From JBOGUF01 sp050696075 (GTDB taxonomy: Bacteria > Chloroflexota > Chloroflexia > Thermomicrobiales > UBA6265), in contig JBOGUF010000034.1 in NCBI GenBank assembly GCA_050696075.1, positions 1 to 18,940 on the forward strand: a stretch of 18,940 bases of DNA. The letters run 5' to 3'. A model generated the notes under the pieces. It saw only the letters and a program-made list of their open reading frames with translations. It ran no database searches and was not told the origin of the DNA. Both the position numbers and the translations under genes were made by a program. The first letter of the stretch is position 1, and every line of letters starts with the position of its first letter. Positions 6,125 to 13,808 of the stretch are shown piece by piece.

Positions 6125-8755
6125 ATGTTCGAATCGTGCGTCCGTGCCATTGCGATCGCCGAGGGAATGGTCAGCGATATGTCCACGCCGTCGTCAGCCG
6201 AACGAGATCGCCAGCCGGCGCCGCTGCGGTCACTTCCCGGACCCGAGACCGCGCGAACCGGCGGCATGCCCGTGTCCCTCACGCGCCTGATGGGTCGGGC
6301 GCGAGAGATCGCCGAAGTCCAGGACCTGGTGCGCCGGCCCGACGTCCGGCTGCTCACGCTGACCGGTCCGGGCGGGGTCGGCAAGACCCGGCTGGCGCTT
6401 GCCGCGGTGGCAGGGTTGGATGAGGACTTTCCTGACGGCATGTGGTTCGTCCCCTTGGCCGCGATTACTGATCCGGCCCTGGTTCCCGCGGCCATCGCAC
6501 AGGTGCTCGGCCTGCGCGAGACGAGCCAGCAATCGCCCACGCATAGCCTGACGTCCCATCTGCGGCACGACACCGCCCTCCTCCTGCTCGACAACCTGGA
6601 GCAGGTGCTGGCCGCCGCGCCCTTCCTCGTCGACCTGCTGGCTGCCTGCCCGACACTGACGATCCTGGTCACCAGCCGCGCCGCTCTGCGCGCGACGGGT
6701 GAGCACGAGTGGGTGGTGCCGCCGCTGGGTCTGCCCGATCTGGCATCGCTCCCGTCGGACACGGAAATCGCCGCGTGCGAGGCGGTTGCCCTATTCGTGG
6801 AACGGGTCCGCGCCTTCCGGCCCGAATTCGTGCTGACCACCGCAAGCGCCCCCATCGTCGCCGAGATCTGTCACCGGCTCGACGGGCTGCCGCTGGCCAT
6901 CGAGTTGGCCGCGGCCCGGGTCAAGGTCCTGTCGCCGCCCGCCCTGCTTGCGCGTCTGACCAACCGACTCCAACTCCTGAGCGGCGGTCCCTGCGACCAG
7001 CCCGTCCGGTTGCGCGCGATGCGCGACGCGATCGCCTGGAGCTATGACCTGCTCACGCCCGACGAGCAGGCGCTCTTCCGACAATTGGCTATCTTCGTCG
7101 GCGGCTGTTCGCTCGATGCGGCCGAGGCCGTAGGCGGCGAGACGGCGAGACGGCGAGACGGCGAGGAGACCGACAATCGCTCCTTTCCGCCTTCCCGCCT
7201 GGCCGCCTCGTCGCCCTCCGTCCTCGACGGTCTGGGCTTGCTGGTCGACAAGAGCCTGCTGCGACCGGTGACGGGACCGGGCGGTGCGCCGCGCTTCGCC
7301 ATGCTGGAGACAATCCGCGAGTTCGGCCTGGAGCAGCTGTCGGCGTGTGGAGAGGCGCAGGCCGCGCGACGGCGGCACGCGACCTTCTTCCTCACGCTCG
7401 CCGAGCAAGGAGCGCCGGCGCGTGCCGAGAAGGCGCCGGAGGCAGCAAGGCTCGATCAGTTGGCCGCGGACCACGACAACCTGCGAGCAGCGCTGGTTTG
7501 GACCACCGAGACGGGATCGGTCACGCGGACGCTGCGCCTCGCCTGGGCGCTCTGGGCCTTCTGGCTGGTTCACGGCCATCTGAGTGAGGGGCGTCGCTGG
7601 TTGGATGCCGCGATCGCCGGCGGTCGTGGCGATCCAACCCGCGTCGGTCTGCTCGGCAAGGCACTCTACGGCGCGGCCTGGTTGGCGATCGAGCAGGGCG
7701 ACGACGCGGCGGCGCGCGCCTTTGGTGACGAGAGCCTGGCCCTCGCGCGCGATCGCGGTGACCCCGAGGGGATCGCTTATGCCTTGGGGCCGCTCGGGTT
7801 CTTGGCCCACCAGCAAGGCGATCTCGACCGCGCGACAACGCTGCACCGAGAGGCGCTGGCGATCAAGCGGGCGCTCGGCGACGACGAGGGCAGCGCCGTT
7901 ACCCTCACCTACCTCGCCCACATCGCCCTCGATCGCGGCGAAATAAATGAGGCCACGTCCCTCGGTCAGGAAGCACTGGCAACGCATCGGGCACTCGGGA
8001 AACGACGCCACATTGCCCTCACGCTTGACATCCTGGGCGACGTCGCGTTCCACCAAGGAGATGACGGCCGCGCATCCGAGCACTTCGAAGAGGCGCTGAC
8101 CATCTTCCGCGATCTCCGCGGCAAGCGAGGCATCGCCAGTGTTTTCGATCACCTGGGCAAGATCGCACGCGGTCGGGGCGATCACGCGCGGGCGTGGGCG
8201 TTCCACGCGGAGGCGCTCGATCTCCATCAGGAACAAGGGAATGCGGGCAGCATCGCCGCGTGGCTCGACGCCGTTGTCTCCATGCTTGCTTGCTGCCATC
8301 AGTACGCTTCAGCCGCACGCCTGTTCGGCACGGCAACCGTTCTCCGGGAGCAGGCGGGGCGTCCACGTTCGCGGCTCCTCGAATTGGAGAACAAGCACAT
8401 CCTGGCTTCGCCGCGGCGCGGTCTGGGCGAGCGAGCATTCGCTGCCGCCCAGTCCGCGGGACGGGAACTCCCCGTCGACCATGCGATCACCGAAGTGATG
8501 GCAGTGACGGCGAGCGCGCTGTCCGGCAGTTCGCCACCGCCGTCGGATGCCGCCCCGGCACCCTTCGGACTCACCTCCCGCGAGCAAGACGTGCTGCGTC
8601 TCCTAGCTCAACACTTCACCGACAAGGAGATCGCCCAGCACCTCTTCATCAGCCCGCGCACCGTCGGTCGGCACATCACCAACCTCTTTACCAAGCTCGG
8701 TGTTCACTCCCGGAGGGAGGCCGCGGCCCTGGCGCAGGACCGCGACCTGGCTTAA
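6125..8755 (+). CDS. LuxR-family STAND regulator (NB-ARC ATPase, TPR, C-terminal LuxR HTH)
   Basis: A large signal-transduction ATPase and transcription regulator of 876 residues. The N-terminal NB-ARC domain has Walker A GPGGVGKT (81-88), Walker B LLLLDN (Asp156) and a GLPLAIELAAARV segment. About residues 525-715 carry TPR-like repeats (ARAFGDESLALARDRGD and similar). The C-terminus (about 815-876) is a LuxR/GerE helix-turn-helix: LTSREQDVLRLLAQHFTDKEIA then SPRTVGRHITNLFTKLGV. Such proteins bind a ligand or partner, exchange ATP/ADP and then bind DNA. The start is uncertain: ATG 6125 has no ribosome binding site; ATG 6167 abuts GAGGGA (6161-6166); ATG 6179 has it 12 nt upstream. Residues 337-364 (TARRRDGEETDNRS...) are encoded by an inserted octamer repeat between the NB-ARC part and VLDGLGLLVDKSLL. 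It may control the cupin gene and the cluster at 13025. Confidence 0.93.
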   Translation: MFESCVRAIAIAEGMVSDMSTPSSAERDRQPAPLRSLPGPETARTGGMPVSLTRLMGRAREIAEVQDLVRRPDVRLLTLTGPGGVGKTRLALAAVAGLDEDFPDGMWFVPLAAITDPALVPAAIAQVLGLRETSQQSPTHSLTSHLRHDTALLLLDNLEQVLAAAPFLVDLLAACPTLTILVTSRAALRATGEHEWVVPPLGLPDLASLPSDTEIAACEAVALFVERVRAFRPEFVLTTASAPIVAEICHRLDGLPLAIELAAARVKVLSPPALLARLTNRLQLLSGGPCDQPVRLRAMRDAIAWSYDLLTPDEQALFRQLAIFVGGCSLDAAEAVGGETARRRDGEETDNRSFPPSRLAASSPSVLDGLGLLVDKSLLRPVTGPGGAPRFAMLETIREFGLEQLSACGEAQAARRRHATFFLTLAEQGAPARAEKAPEAARLDQLAADHDNLRAALVWTTETGSVTRTLRLAWALWAFWLVHGHLSEGRRWLDAAIAGGRGDPTRVGLLGKALYGAAWLAIEQGDDAAARAFGDESLALARDRGDPEGIAYALGPLGFLAHQQGDLDRATTLHREALAIKRALGDDEGSAVTLTYLAHIALDRGEINEATSLGQEALATHRALGKRRHIALTLDILGDVAFHQGDDGRASEHFEEALTIFRDLRGKRGIASVFDHLGKIARGRGDHARAWAFHAEALDLHQEQGNAGSIAAWLDAVVSMLACCHQYASAARLFGTATVLREQAGRPRSRLLELENKHILASPRRGLGERAFAAAQSAGRELPVDHAITEVMAVTASALSGSSPPPSDAAPAPFGLTSREQDVLRLLAQHFTDKEIAQHLFISPRTVGRHITNLFTKLGVHSRREAAALAQDRDLA
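7135..7215. repeat. In-frame octamer tandem/inverted repeat inside the regulator gene
   Basis: Four CGGCGAGA-type units (7135-7166, the last CGGCGAGG) face four inverted-type units TTTCCGCC, TTCCCGCC, TGGCCGCC, TCGTCGCC (7184-7215). It adds about 27 Arg- and Ser-rich residues without breaking the frame. The architecture equals the intergenic elements at 1780-1861 and 5879-5949. Confidence 0.87.
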
Positions 8756-8773
8756 CCACCATTCTTGATCCCG

Positions 8774-8838
8774 CTACGTCGTTTCTACCCACATCTCTGC
8801 CTGCACATCCTCCTGAAAATGGGTAACTCCTGCGGATG
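8774..8838 (+). promoter_or_regulatory. 65-nt conserved upstream element, copy A
   Basis: Aligned without gaps to 12801-12865 it matches at 45 of 65 bases. Box 1 is CTACGTCGTTTCTACCCA (8774-8791); box 2 is AACTCCTGCGGATG (8825-8838), identical in both copies. It starts 18 nt after the regulator stop and ends 146 nt before the cupin ATG. A hairpin GCGGCA/TGCCGC (8850-8855 with 8867-8872) follows. Probably a promoter or regulator-binding region. Confidence 0.65.
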
Positions 8839-8984
8839 CGCGTCACGGTGCGGCAACGCAGGATGATGCCGCGCCCTGCCGCCAAACGTCGGCGTCGTCG
8901 GGTGGCACTTGCCATTGGCCCAATCGTCTGCAACCGAATCAGATGAACGAACTGGAAAGCACGACATCACGAAAAGGACCCATT

Positions 8985-9993
8985 ATGAACCCGCACAAAG
9001 ATGACCACGCGCGGGATCCAGGGAGATGTCACCATCGCGGCGACATTGCCCGCACCGCCACCAATCTCAATCGCGGATTCCCTCGTCGCCTTTCCCTTTC
9101 CCTCGTTGTACTGCTCCTTGCCCTCAGTCTACTGCCGCCAATGGTGGCCGCGGCGACCGCCAAGCAAGCCACGCCCAGCCCGGCCGAAAGCACCCCGGCC
9201 GAGGGGGTGACGGTCGCCTGGCTCATCGAGGCGACGCTCGATTGGCACACGCTCCCGCATGCCTTCAACACTCTTGCGCTGTCGCGCGCCACCCCTCCCA
9301 CCGGGGGCGGAGGCGACCGCTTGGACCGCGGCGCATCTGTTTTTCGTCGAGTCCGGCACGCTGACCGTTCAGGCGCACGCGCGGGCCTACCTCCCCCCGA
9401 CCGGCACACCCGGCCCGGTCCACGAGGAGGTCCCGGCCGGTCCGCCCGTCACCTACGATGCGGGCGACCAGTTCCTCGTCTTCTACGATGTTGCATCCTC
9501 GCCCACGATCGCCAACCACGGGGCAGAACCGGCCGTTGCGCTCGTTGTCACACTCGCGGTCACGAGCCGGAGCAGCACCCGCGAACCCTTGACCGGCGGG
9601 GCGATCGTTGAGCCTTTGGCCGTCGCCGGTGTTGCCAGGGTGGGTCCGCCGCTCGTCACGGCGGGCAGGTTGGGCGCCGAGCCAATCTCCGTCGCACTCG
9701 TACGCGCCAGCTATGAACGTGGGGCGAACTTCGACATTGGGGAACCCGCCGCACGCCTGCTCGCCGTCGAGTCGGGTGCGCTGAACGTGCTGGTCTCTGA
9801 CCCGGCGTTTTACGCGCCCGCTGATGCTGCCGGGAAGCCGCTTCCCTCGGACGCGCGGGTCTCGCTGGCGCCGGGCGACCACTTGCTCGTTCCTGCCCCC
9901 GGCCGGATCTCGACCCAAAACGTCGCGCGGGGCCCGATCGCGGTCTTCATCGTGACAATCGGCACGGCCCCAGCGGCCACTGTTCAGCGCTGA
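8985..9993 (+). pseudogene. Secreted two-cupin protein, frameshifted by one base
   Basis: Two overlapping frames make one protein. The first (ATG 8985, AAGGA six nt upstream) encodes MNPHKDD..., a signal peptide (LSLSLVVLLLALSLLPPMVAAA) and the mature start to LPHAFNTLALSRAT. After CCCC at 9292-9295 the frame continues only in the +1 frame: LPPGAEATAWTAAHLFFVESGTL and on to the TGA at 9993. Skipping one C restores a continuous ~335-residue product with two cupin-like halves (each with VESG.L and a later GDxxLV segment: FFVESGTLTV with AGDQFLVF, LAVESGALNV with PGDHLLVP). The usual cupin metal histidines are not evident, so catalysis is doubtful. The extra C is either a real mutation in a homopolymer or a sequencing error. 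It lies downstream of the LuxR-type regulator and the 65-nt element. Function unknown. Confidence 0.8.
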
Positions 9994-10107
9994 GGGAGGA
10001 GCGAGCAAGTGGCAACACCCTGAATCCTCGTGCATCGGAGGGGTCAAGTATCGACGAGCAATCTCGTTACGGCGCAAGGCAAGGCCAGGGAACGGAGCAG
10101 ACGTCCG

Positions 10108-12177
10108 ATGAGCGACCGGATAAAGCAAGCGACCGAGCGCCAGACAACAGCGAAACCGGCCGCGCCGCGGTCCCCGGTGTCCAATGCCCACGAACGACCG
10201 GAGGGTGGCGCGGAGGCGCGGCCGCCGGTCCAACCGTCGATGCTCGCCTGGTCCAGCCCCGATGGCATACCCCTGCTCAAGCGCCTCGCGCCGCAGCAGC
10301 AGCGCCACACACTTCATGCGCTTCAGCGGACACATGGCAATGCCGCCGTGCAGCGGCTGATCGTCGGCCCGATCGCGGCGCCTGCCGTGACGGCGGAATG
10401 CGCGCCGATCCGCCGGTTCGGCTCGGGTGAGCACCAGTCGCTGGGCGACACCGCGACAGGCGGCACGACCGTCAACCTCGGTGGCGAAACAGGTGACGAG
10501 CGGTTCGAGCTGAGTTACGGCGATGTGATCGCACTCTCCGGAGACTACTTCGATCCGCACGAGTTGATGAACCTCGCCAAGGAACCCGGCAACCGCGGCA
10601 CCCGCCAAGGCACCCGCGACGAGATCGTCTACGCTCTCAAAGAGGCAATTGGGTCCGACCGGCGCTTCCAACGCGGTGGCATCTGGGCGAGCTGGGTCTT
10701 CACCGATGGCGTCAAGCAAGCGGTCGAGCGCCGCTACCAAGAACGGGCGGCCGCCAACACAGCCCACTTCGCGGCCCCCCGCGGGCGGGACGCCAGCGGC
10801 GCGCCGAAACCGACCGCGCCGGGCGAGGCGAGCGCAGGCGGCACTTATCGCAGCCGGCATGAGGATGCACTCTGGCTCGCGTACGAGGCCGGCGGCGGGC
10901 GCGGCGGCAGTCTCTCCCACGCGTTGGCGATGGAGGCGGCCGCCGGCCATTTCCTGACCGACGCCTTTGCGGCCGGGCACGTCCGCACCCCGATCGGCGA
11001 GATCCGCGACTACTGGGGCGGCAAGTACCCGCTCTTCTGGTACAACCTGCGCCACAAGATCGCCCTCGACACCGCGATCGCCATGAACGACCAGGACACC
11101 AATGCCGTCACTGTCTTCGGCTCTGTTCAGGCGATCTACGAGGAGATTTCGGCCGAGGTCGAGGAGATGGCGAGCGATCTCCCGGCCGTCACCCTCGGTG
11201 ATCTGCTCGGCAAGGTCTTCCACGACTGGGACAACGAGCAAGGGGTCACGATCCAGGGCGGTGGCAAGCTCTTCGGCGACAGTCACCTCGACGAGGCCGT
11301 CAGGCCGGGCGACGCGCCGAACGTGACCCGCAATCGTGCCCAGGACGCGATCCGCGCCGGCACGAAGGAGATTGAGGCCGCCTTCACCATCGGTCAGTCC
11401 CAGGCCGGGCTTCAGAAGGCCGACGTCTACAAGCGGGTGATCGGGCCAACGACCGGTTCCGGTACTGAGTACGCCGCCGAGGTGATGCTGCCCCGACCCG
11501 ACGCCGCTAACCCGGCGATGAACTGGATGGCGCCATCGATCGAGGCGCTTTGGAATCAGCCGATCGTCCAGGGCGCCAAGGAGACGGTCGGCGACCGGAT
11601 CATCGTGGCCCTGGGGTCGGGGGGCGAGATCCGGGGTCAACTGGAGGGGCTGGCCACTAAATTCGAGGAGAGCAAACGGGTCTACAAGAAGAGGATCTAC
11701 CTGGGCACCGTCCACCCAAGGGGCGCCTATCGCAACGGCTTCCTCACTCCCCTCCTGCCTGGAACTGGCGATCCGAAGGCAGGCGTTCTCTCGATCGTCC
11801 ACTGGGCGCCGAACTACGGGCTGGCCGGCTGGGACCGTGACGACGTCTCGCTGGCGACCGGCCAGGAGCTGGCCAACGGCATGAAGAAGGGCGAGAACCT
11901 GAAGGGCATGACCACGGTCGCCCGGATTCGGTACGTCCGCGAGCTAACCGGCGGCTTCGTGGGGGATAGCGAGGAGCAGTTGGTCGTTCAGATTTTCGCG
12001 ACCGCACCGGTCGCGGAGCGGCCGGCGATCTACCGTGGAGTCGAGGGGCACGCCTGGACGGGCGACTGGATCCACGGCGTCTTCACCAGCGACGACGAGA
12101 TCTGGAACGCGCTCAATCGCGATCGGCTCAAGGCCGTGAAGACGTTGATCAACGCGGGCTGGAGCGGCCGGCCGTAG
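10108..12177 (+). CDS. LQR-GN motif protein with P1-nuclease/phospholipase C-like zinc motif; possible injection-system cargo
   Basis: A 689-residue protein. Residues 69-85 read LHALQRTHGNAAVQRLI, the LQR..GN..V motif known from toxins and cargo associated with extracellular contractile injection systems (often next to DUF4157). The preceding region is disordered and Pro/Ala rich, and there is no Sec signal. A SYGDVIALSGDYF segment follows (136-148). Then HFLTDAFAAGH gives His281, Asp285 and His291 with the H-x3-D-x5-H spacing of S1/P1 nucleases and zinc phospholipases C; His271 is nearby. The C-terminal ~300 residues (KKRIYLGTVHPRG, TGDWIHGVF) are not recognised. I chose ATG 10108 (GGAG ten nt upstream) over GTG 10030, which adds 26 residues and lacks a ribosome binding site. 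No sheath, tube or baseplate gene is in the window. Substrate and delivery are inferred. Confidence 0.8.
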   Translation: MSDRIKQATERQTTAKPAAPRSPVSNAHERPEGGAEARPPVQPSMLAWSSPDGIPLLKRLAPQQQRHTLHALQRTHGNAAVQRLIVGPIAAPAVTAECAPIRRFGSGEHQSLGDTATGGTTVNLGGETGDERFELSYGDVIALSGDYFDPHELMNLAKEPGNRGTRQGTRDEIVYALKEAIGSDRRFQRGGIWASWVFTDGVKQAVERRYQERAAANTAHFAAPRGRDASGAPKPTAPGEASAGGTYRSRHEDALWLAYEAGGGRGGSLSHALAMEAAAGHFLTDAFAAGHVRTPIGEIRDYWGGKYPLFWYNLRHKIALDTAIAMNDQDTNAVTVFGSVQAIYEEISAEVEEMASDLPAVTLGDLLGKVFHDWDNEQGVTIQGGGKLFGDSHLDEAVRPGDAPNVTRNRAQDAIRAGTKEIEAAFTIGQSQAGLQKADVYKRVIGPTTGSGTEYAAEVMLPRPDAANPAMNWMAPSIEALWNQPIVQGAKETVGDRIIVALGSGGEIRGQLEGLATKFEESKRVYKKRIYLGTVHPRGAYRNGFLTPLLPGTGDPKAGVLSIVHWAPNYGLAGWDRDDVSLATGQELANGMKKGENLKGMTTVARIRYVRELTGGFVGDSEEQLVVQIFATAPVAERPAIYRGVEGHAWTGDWIHGVFTSDDEIWNALNRDRLKAVKTLINAGWSGRP

Positions 12178-12224
12178 CACGCCGCCGCACCTTCGACCGG
12201 CGATTGGCAACACGAGGATTCCGG

Positions 12225-12683
12225 ATGAAGCAGCCAGACCAAGTCCTAGGGGTGGCGTGGGGAGAGGACGCGCACGCGGTGGCCGACCGGCTCGGCGTCG
12301 CCTGCGGCGAATGGGAACCTTGGGGCGACGGGACCAGGTTCGAGACGTGCCTGGCAGCAGCGCCGTCAACCTTCTTTGGCCGGGAATGCCATGTGCTGCT
12401 GGTGCGCTATGGCATGCGGCTCGAAGGCCTCCAGTTCCTCTTCCCTGGACATGCGGGATCGCAACGAGCGCTACGTGAGGCGATCCGGACGGCGTTTGGG
12501 CTCGAGGTGGGCGGTGACCCCGACCTCTATCACGGCACGGGGGGCGGTGGACTCGTGCGGTTCACCTGCGATGAGGGTGGCGCTTGCACGCTGACCGTCG
12601 CCGGTCCGCACCTCGGCAACGTCTACGCCGCCCGCGAACTCGCGCGCGGTCTCGGCGCACTCGGCGCCAGTCTGCGCCCGTGA
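12225..12683 (+). CDS. Hypothetical protein, 152 residues
   Basis: A small, probably soluble protein with no signal peptide or membrane segment. It begins MKQPDQVLGVAWGEDAHAVADRL and contains several Cys (GVACGEW, FETCLAA, GRECHVLL, FTCDEGGACTL) and Gly-rich stretches. GAGGA (12214-12218) six nt before ATG 12225 supports this start over the TTG at 12204. It lies 47 nt after the LQR-GN protein and could be cotranscribed; in such positions small proteins are sometimes immunity proteins or chaperones, but nothing in the sequence shows this. Family not recognised. Confidence 0.75.
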   Translation: MKQPDQVLGVAWGEDAHAVADRLGVACGEWEPWGDGTRFETCLAAAPSTFFGRECHVLLVRYGMRLEGLQFLFPGHAGSQRALREAIRTAFGLEVGGDPDLYHGTGGGGLVRFTCDEGGACTLTVAGPHLGNVYAARELARGLGALGASLRP

Positions 12684-12723
12684 TCCCGCGCGGTCATGTA
12701 GCACTCCTAGACCGTGCCAGCGG

Positions 12724-12783
12724 GTTGGTGTCTACTCCCGGCGGGAGGCTGTCACCTTAGTACACGGTTGCAGCCTCCCCTGA
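12724..12783 (+). pseudogene. Relic of a LuxR-type regulator C-terminus
   Basis: The frame reads VGVYSRREAVTLVHGCSLP then TGA (12781-12783), matching the end of the intact regulator at 6125-8755 (LGVHSRREAAALAQDRDLA, stop). From the shared Gly to the stop both have exactly 18 codons. The 65-nt element begins 17-18 nt after the stop in both places. The upstream HTH is not recognisable and there is no start, so this is the 3' stump of a lost paralog. Confidence 0.7.
12743..12779 (+). terminator. 9-bp perfect hairpin, possible terminator of the 10108-12683 transcript
   Basis: GGGAGGCTG (12743-12751) and CAGCCTCCC (12771-12779) are exact inverted repeats around a 19-nt loop. No U-tract follows. 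It overlaps the LuxR relic, so the palindrome may have arisen by decay of that sequence. Confidence 0.4.
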
Positions 12784-12800
12784 CCAGGGGCCCGCACCCA

Positions 12801-12865
12801 CTACGTAGTCTTTACCCATCTCTTCCCTTGAACCCAGCCCCCAAATTGCGCAACTCCTGCGGATG
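12801..12865 (+). promoter_or_regulatory. 65-nt conserved upstream element, copy B
   Basis: Second copy of the element at 8774-8838 (45/65 identical, no gaps). Box 1 CTACGTAGTCTTTACCCA includes the perfect palindrome ACTACGTAGT (12800-12809); box 2 is AACTCCTGCGGATG (12852-12865). It ends 159 nt before the DUF1326 ATG. The region between (12866-13024) holds an 8-bp inverted repeat and no gene. Confidence 0.65.
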
Positions 12866-12867
12866 TG

Positions 12868-12906
12868 CCGCGGCCGATTTCCGGGCATCGTAAAGCCGGG
12901 CCGCGG
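12868..12906 (+). other. 8-bp hairpin in the DUF1326 leader
   Basis: CCGCGGCC (12868-12875) and GGCCGCGG (12899-12906) are exact inverted repeats with a 23-nt loop, just after box 2. Copy A of the element is also followed by a small hairpin (8850-8872). Each arm is itself nearly self-complementary, and GC-rich sequence makes chance possible. Confidence 0.35.
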
Positions 12907-13024
12907 GCTCGGTCGTGGCCGGCCGGGTCGCACCGGCGGTGCGTCGGAGGTGGGTAGCCGCTTGCAAAGCTGCTGCCCGGAATCAGGAGGATGCGGATGT
13001 GAGACGTGGTGAAAGGACGCTGAT

Positions 13025-13759
13025 ATGAACGATACGCGAATTGACCGGCGCCGGACGCTCAGAGCCGGCGGCGCGCTGCTCGGAGCGGCGTCGTTGTTGA
13101 GAACTCGTCTGACCGGCGCGGCGGACCTGGCTATCCAGGCAGAGGAGAAGACGATGGTCTATCAGATCGAAGGTCGATTGCTCGAAGTCTGCACCTGCAA
13201 CACGCTTTGCCCCTGCTGGGTCGGCGAGGACCCCGACGGCGGAACGTGCGACTCGGCCCTGGCCTGGCGCATCGACCAGGGCACGATCGAAGGGATCGAC
13301 GTCGCCGCGCGGACATTGGCGCTCTCGGTCCACATCCCCGGCAACGTGCTGAACGGCAACTGGCAAGCGGTCGTCTACGTCGACGACGAGACGACGCCGG
13401 AACAGCAGGAGGCGATGCTGAAGGTCTTCACCGGGCAGCTCGGCGGCGCCATCGCGGACCTGGCTGGTTTGATCGGCGAGGTGATCACCGTCGAGCGGGC
13501 ACCGATCGTCTTCACGGTCGCGGAGGGAAAAGGCACGCTGAAGATCGGGGAGACGGTCGAAGCCGAGCTCGCTCCCTTCCAGGGCGCAACCGGGCAGGTG
13601 ACCGCGCTCCATGACACCGTCTTCTCGACGATCCCCGGTGCGCCGGCCTACGTCGGCAAGGCTTCCCGCTTCCGTCGCGGCGGCGAGACGCACGGGCTGT
13701 CGAAGATCGACCTGGCGGGCCACAACGCGATCCAGGGTCTCTTCCGGTTCGGAGCATAG
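13025..13759 (+). CDS. DUF1326 domain protein with N-terminal Tat-like extension
   Basis: A 244-residue protein. From residue 44 it is a typical DUF1326 protein: MVYQIEGRLLEVCTCNTLCPCWVGEDPDGGTC, with Cys56, Cys58, Cys62, Cys64 and Cys75 as likely metal or redox ligands. Residues 1-40 hold a Tat-like signal (DRRRTLRAGG then ALLGAASLL), which is unusual for the family. Two starts are plausible: ATG 13025 with GAAAGGA upstream, giving an exported form, and ATG 13154 with GAGGAG six nt upstream (13142-13147), giving the usual cytosolic length. It is the first gene of the right-hand cluster, 49 nt before the DUF2182 gene. From recollection, DUF1326 and DUF2182 are often neighbours. The biochemical function of the family is not established. 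Confidence 0.88.
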   Translation: MNDTRIDRRRTLRAGGALLGAASLLRTRLTGAADLAIQAEEKTMVYQIEGRLLEVCTCNTLCPCWVGEDPDGGTCDSALAWRIDQGTIEGIDVAARTLALSVHIPGNVLNGNWQAVVYVDDETTPEQQEAMLKVFTGQLGGAIADLAGLIGEVITVERAPIVFTVAEGKGTLKIGETVEAELAPFQGATGQVTALHDTVFSTIPGAPAYVGKASRFRRGGETHGLSKIDLAGHNAIQGLFRFGA

Positions 13760-13808
13760 GAGGGTCTCGCCTCCGACACCATCCTGGAGGCCGAAGGGAG
13801 CACCATCG

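Noticed and set aside
6791..8299. 502-codon minus-strand frame
   Set aside because: Antisense shadow of the STAND-LuxR gene, which has intact Walker motifs, TPR and HTH.
9285..9300. Programmed ribosomal frameshift in the cupin gene
   Set aside because: No slippery heptamer, stop codon or stimulating structure of known type is evident at the CCCC run; a simple one-base insertion explains it better.
9265..11802. 845-codon open frame on the minus strand
   Set aside because: It overlaps the whole LQR-GN gene and the cupin gene, lacks family motifs and has the Arg/Gly/Asp-rich bias of antisense GC-rich DNA. The plus-strand genes have recognisable motifs and ribosome binding sites.
13611..13808. 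N-terminal extension of the DUF2182 gene upstream of 13809
   Set aside because: It overlaps the end of the DUF1326 gene and is low in family resemblance, while ATG 13809 has AGGGAG at eight nt.
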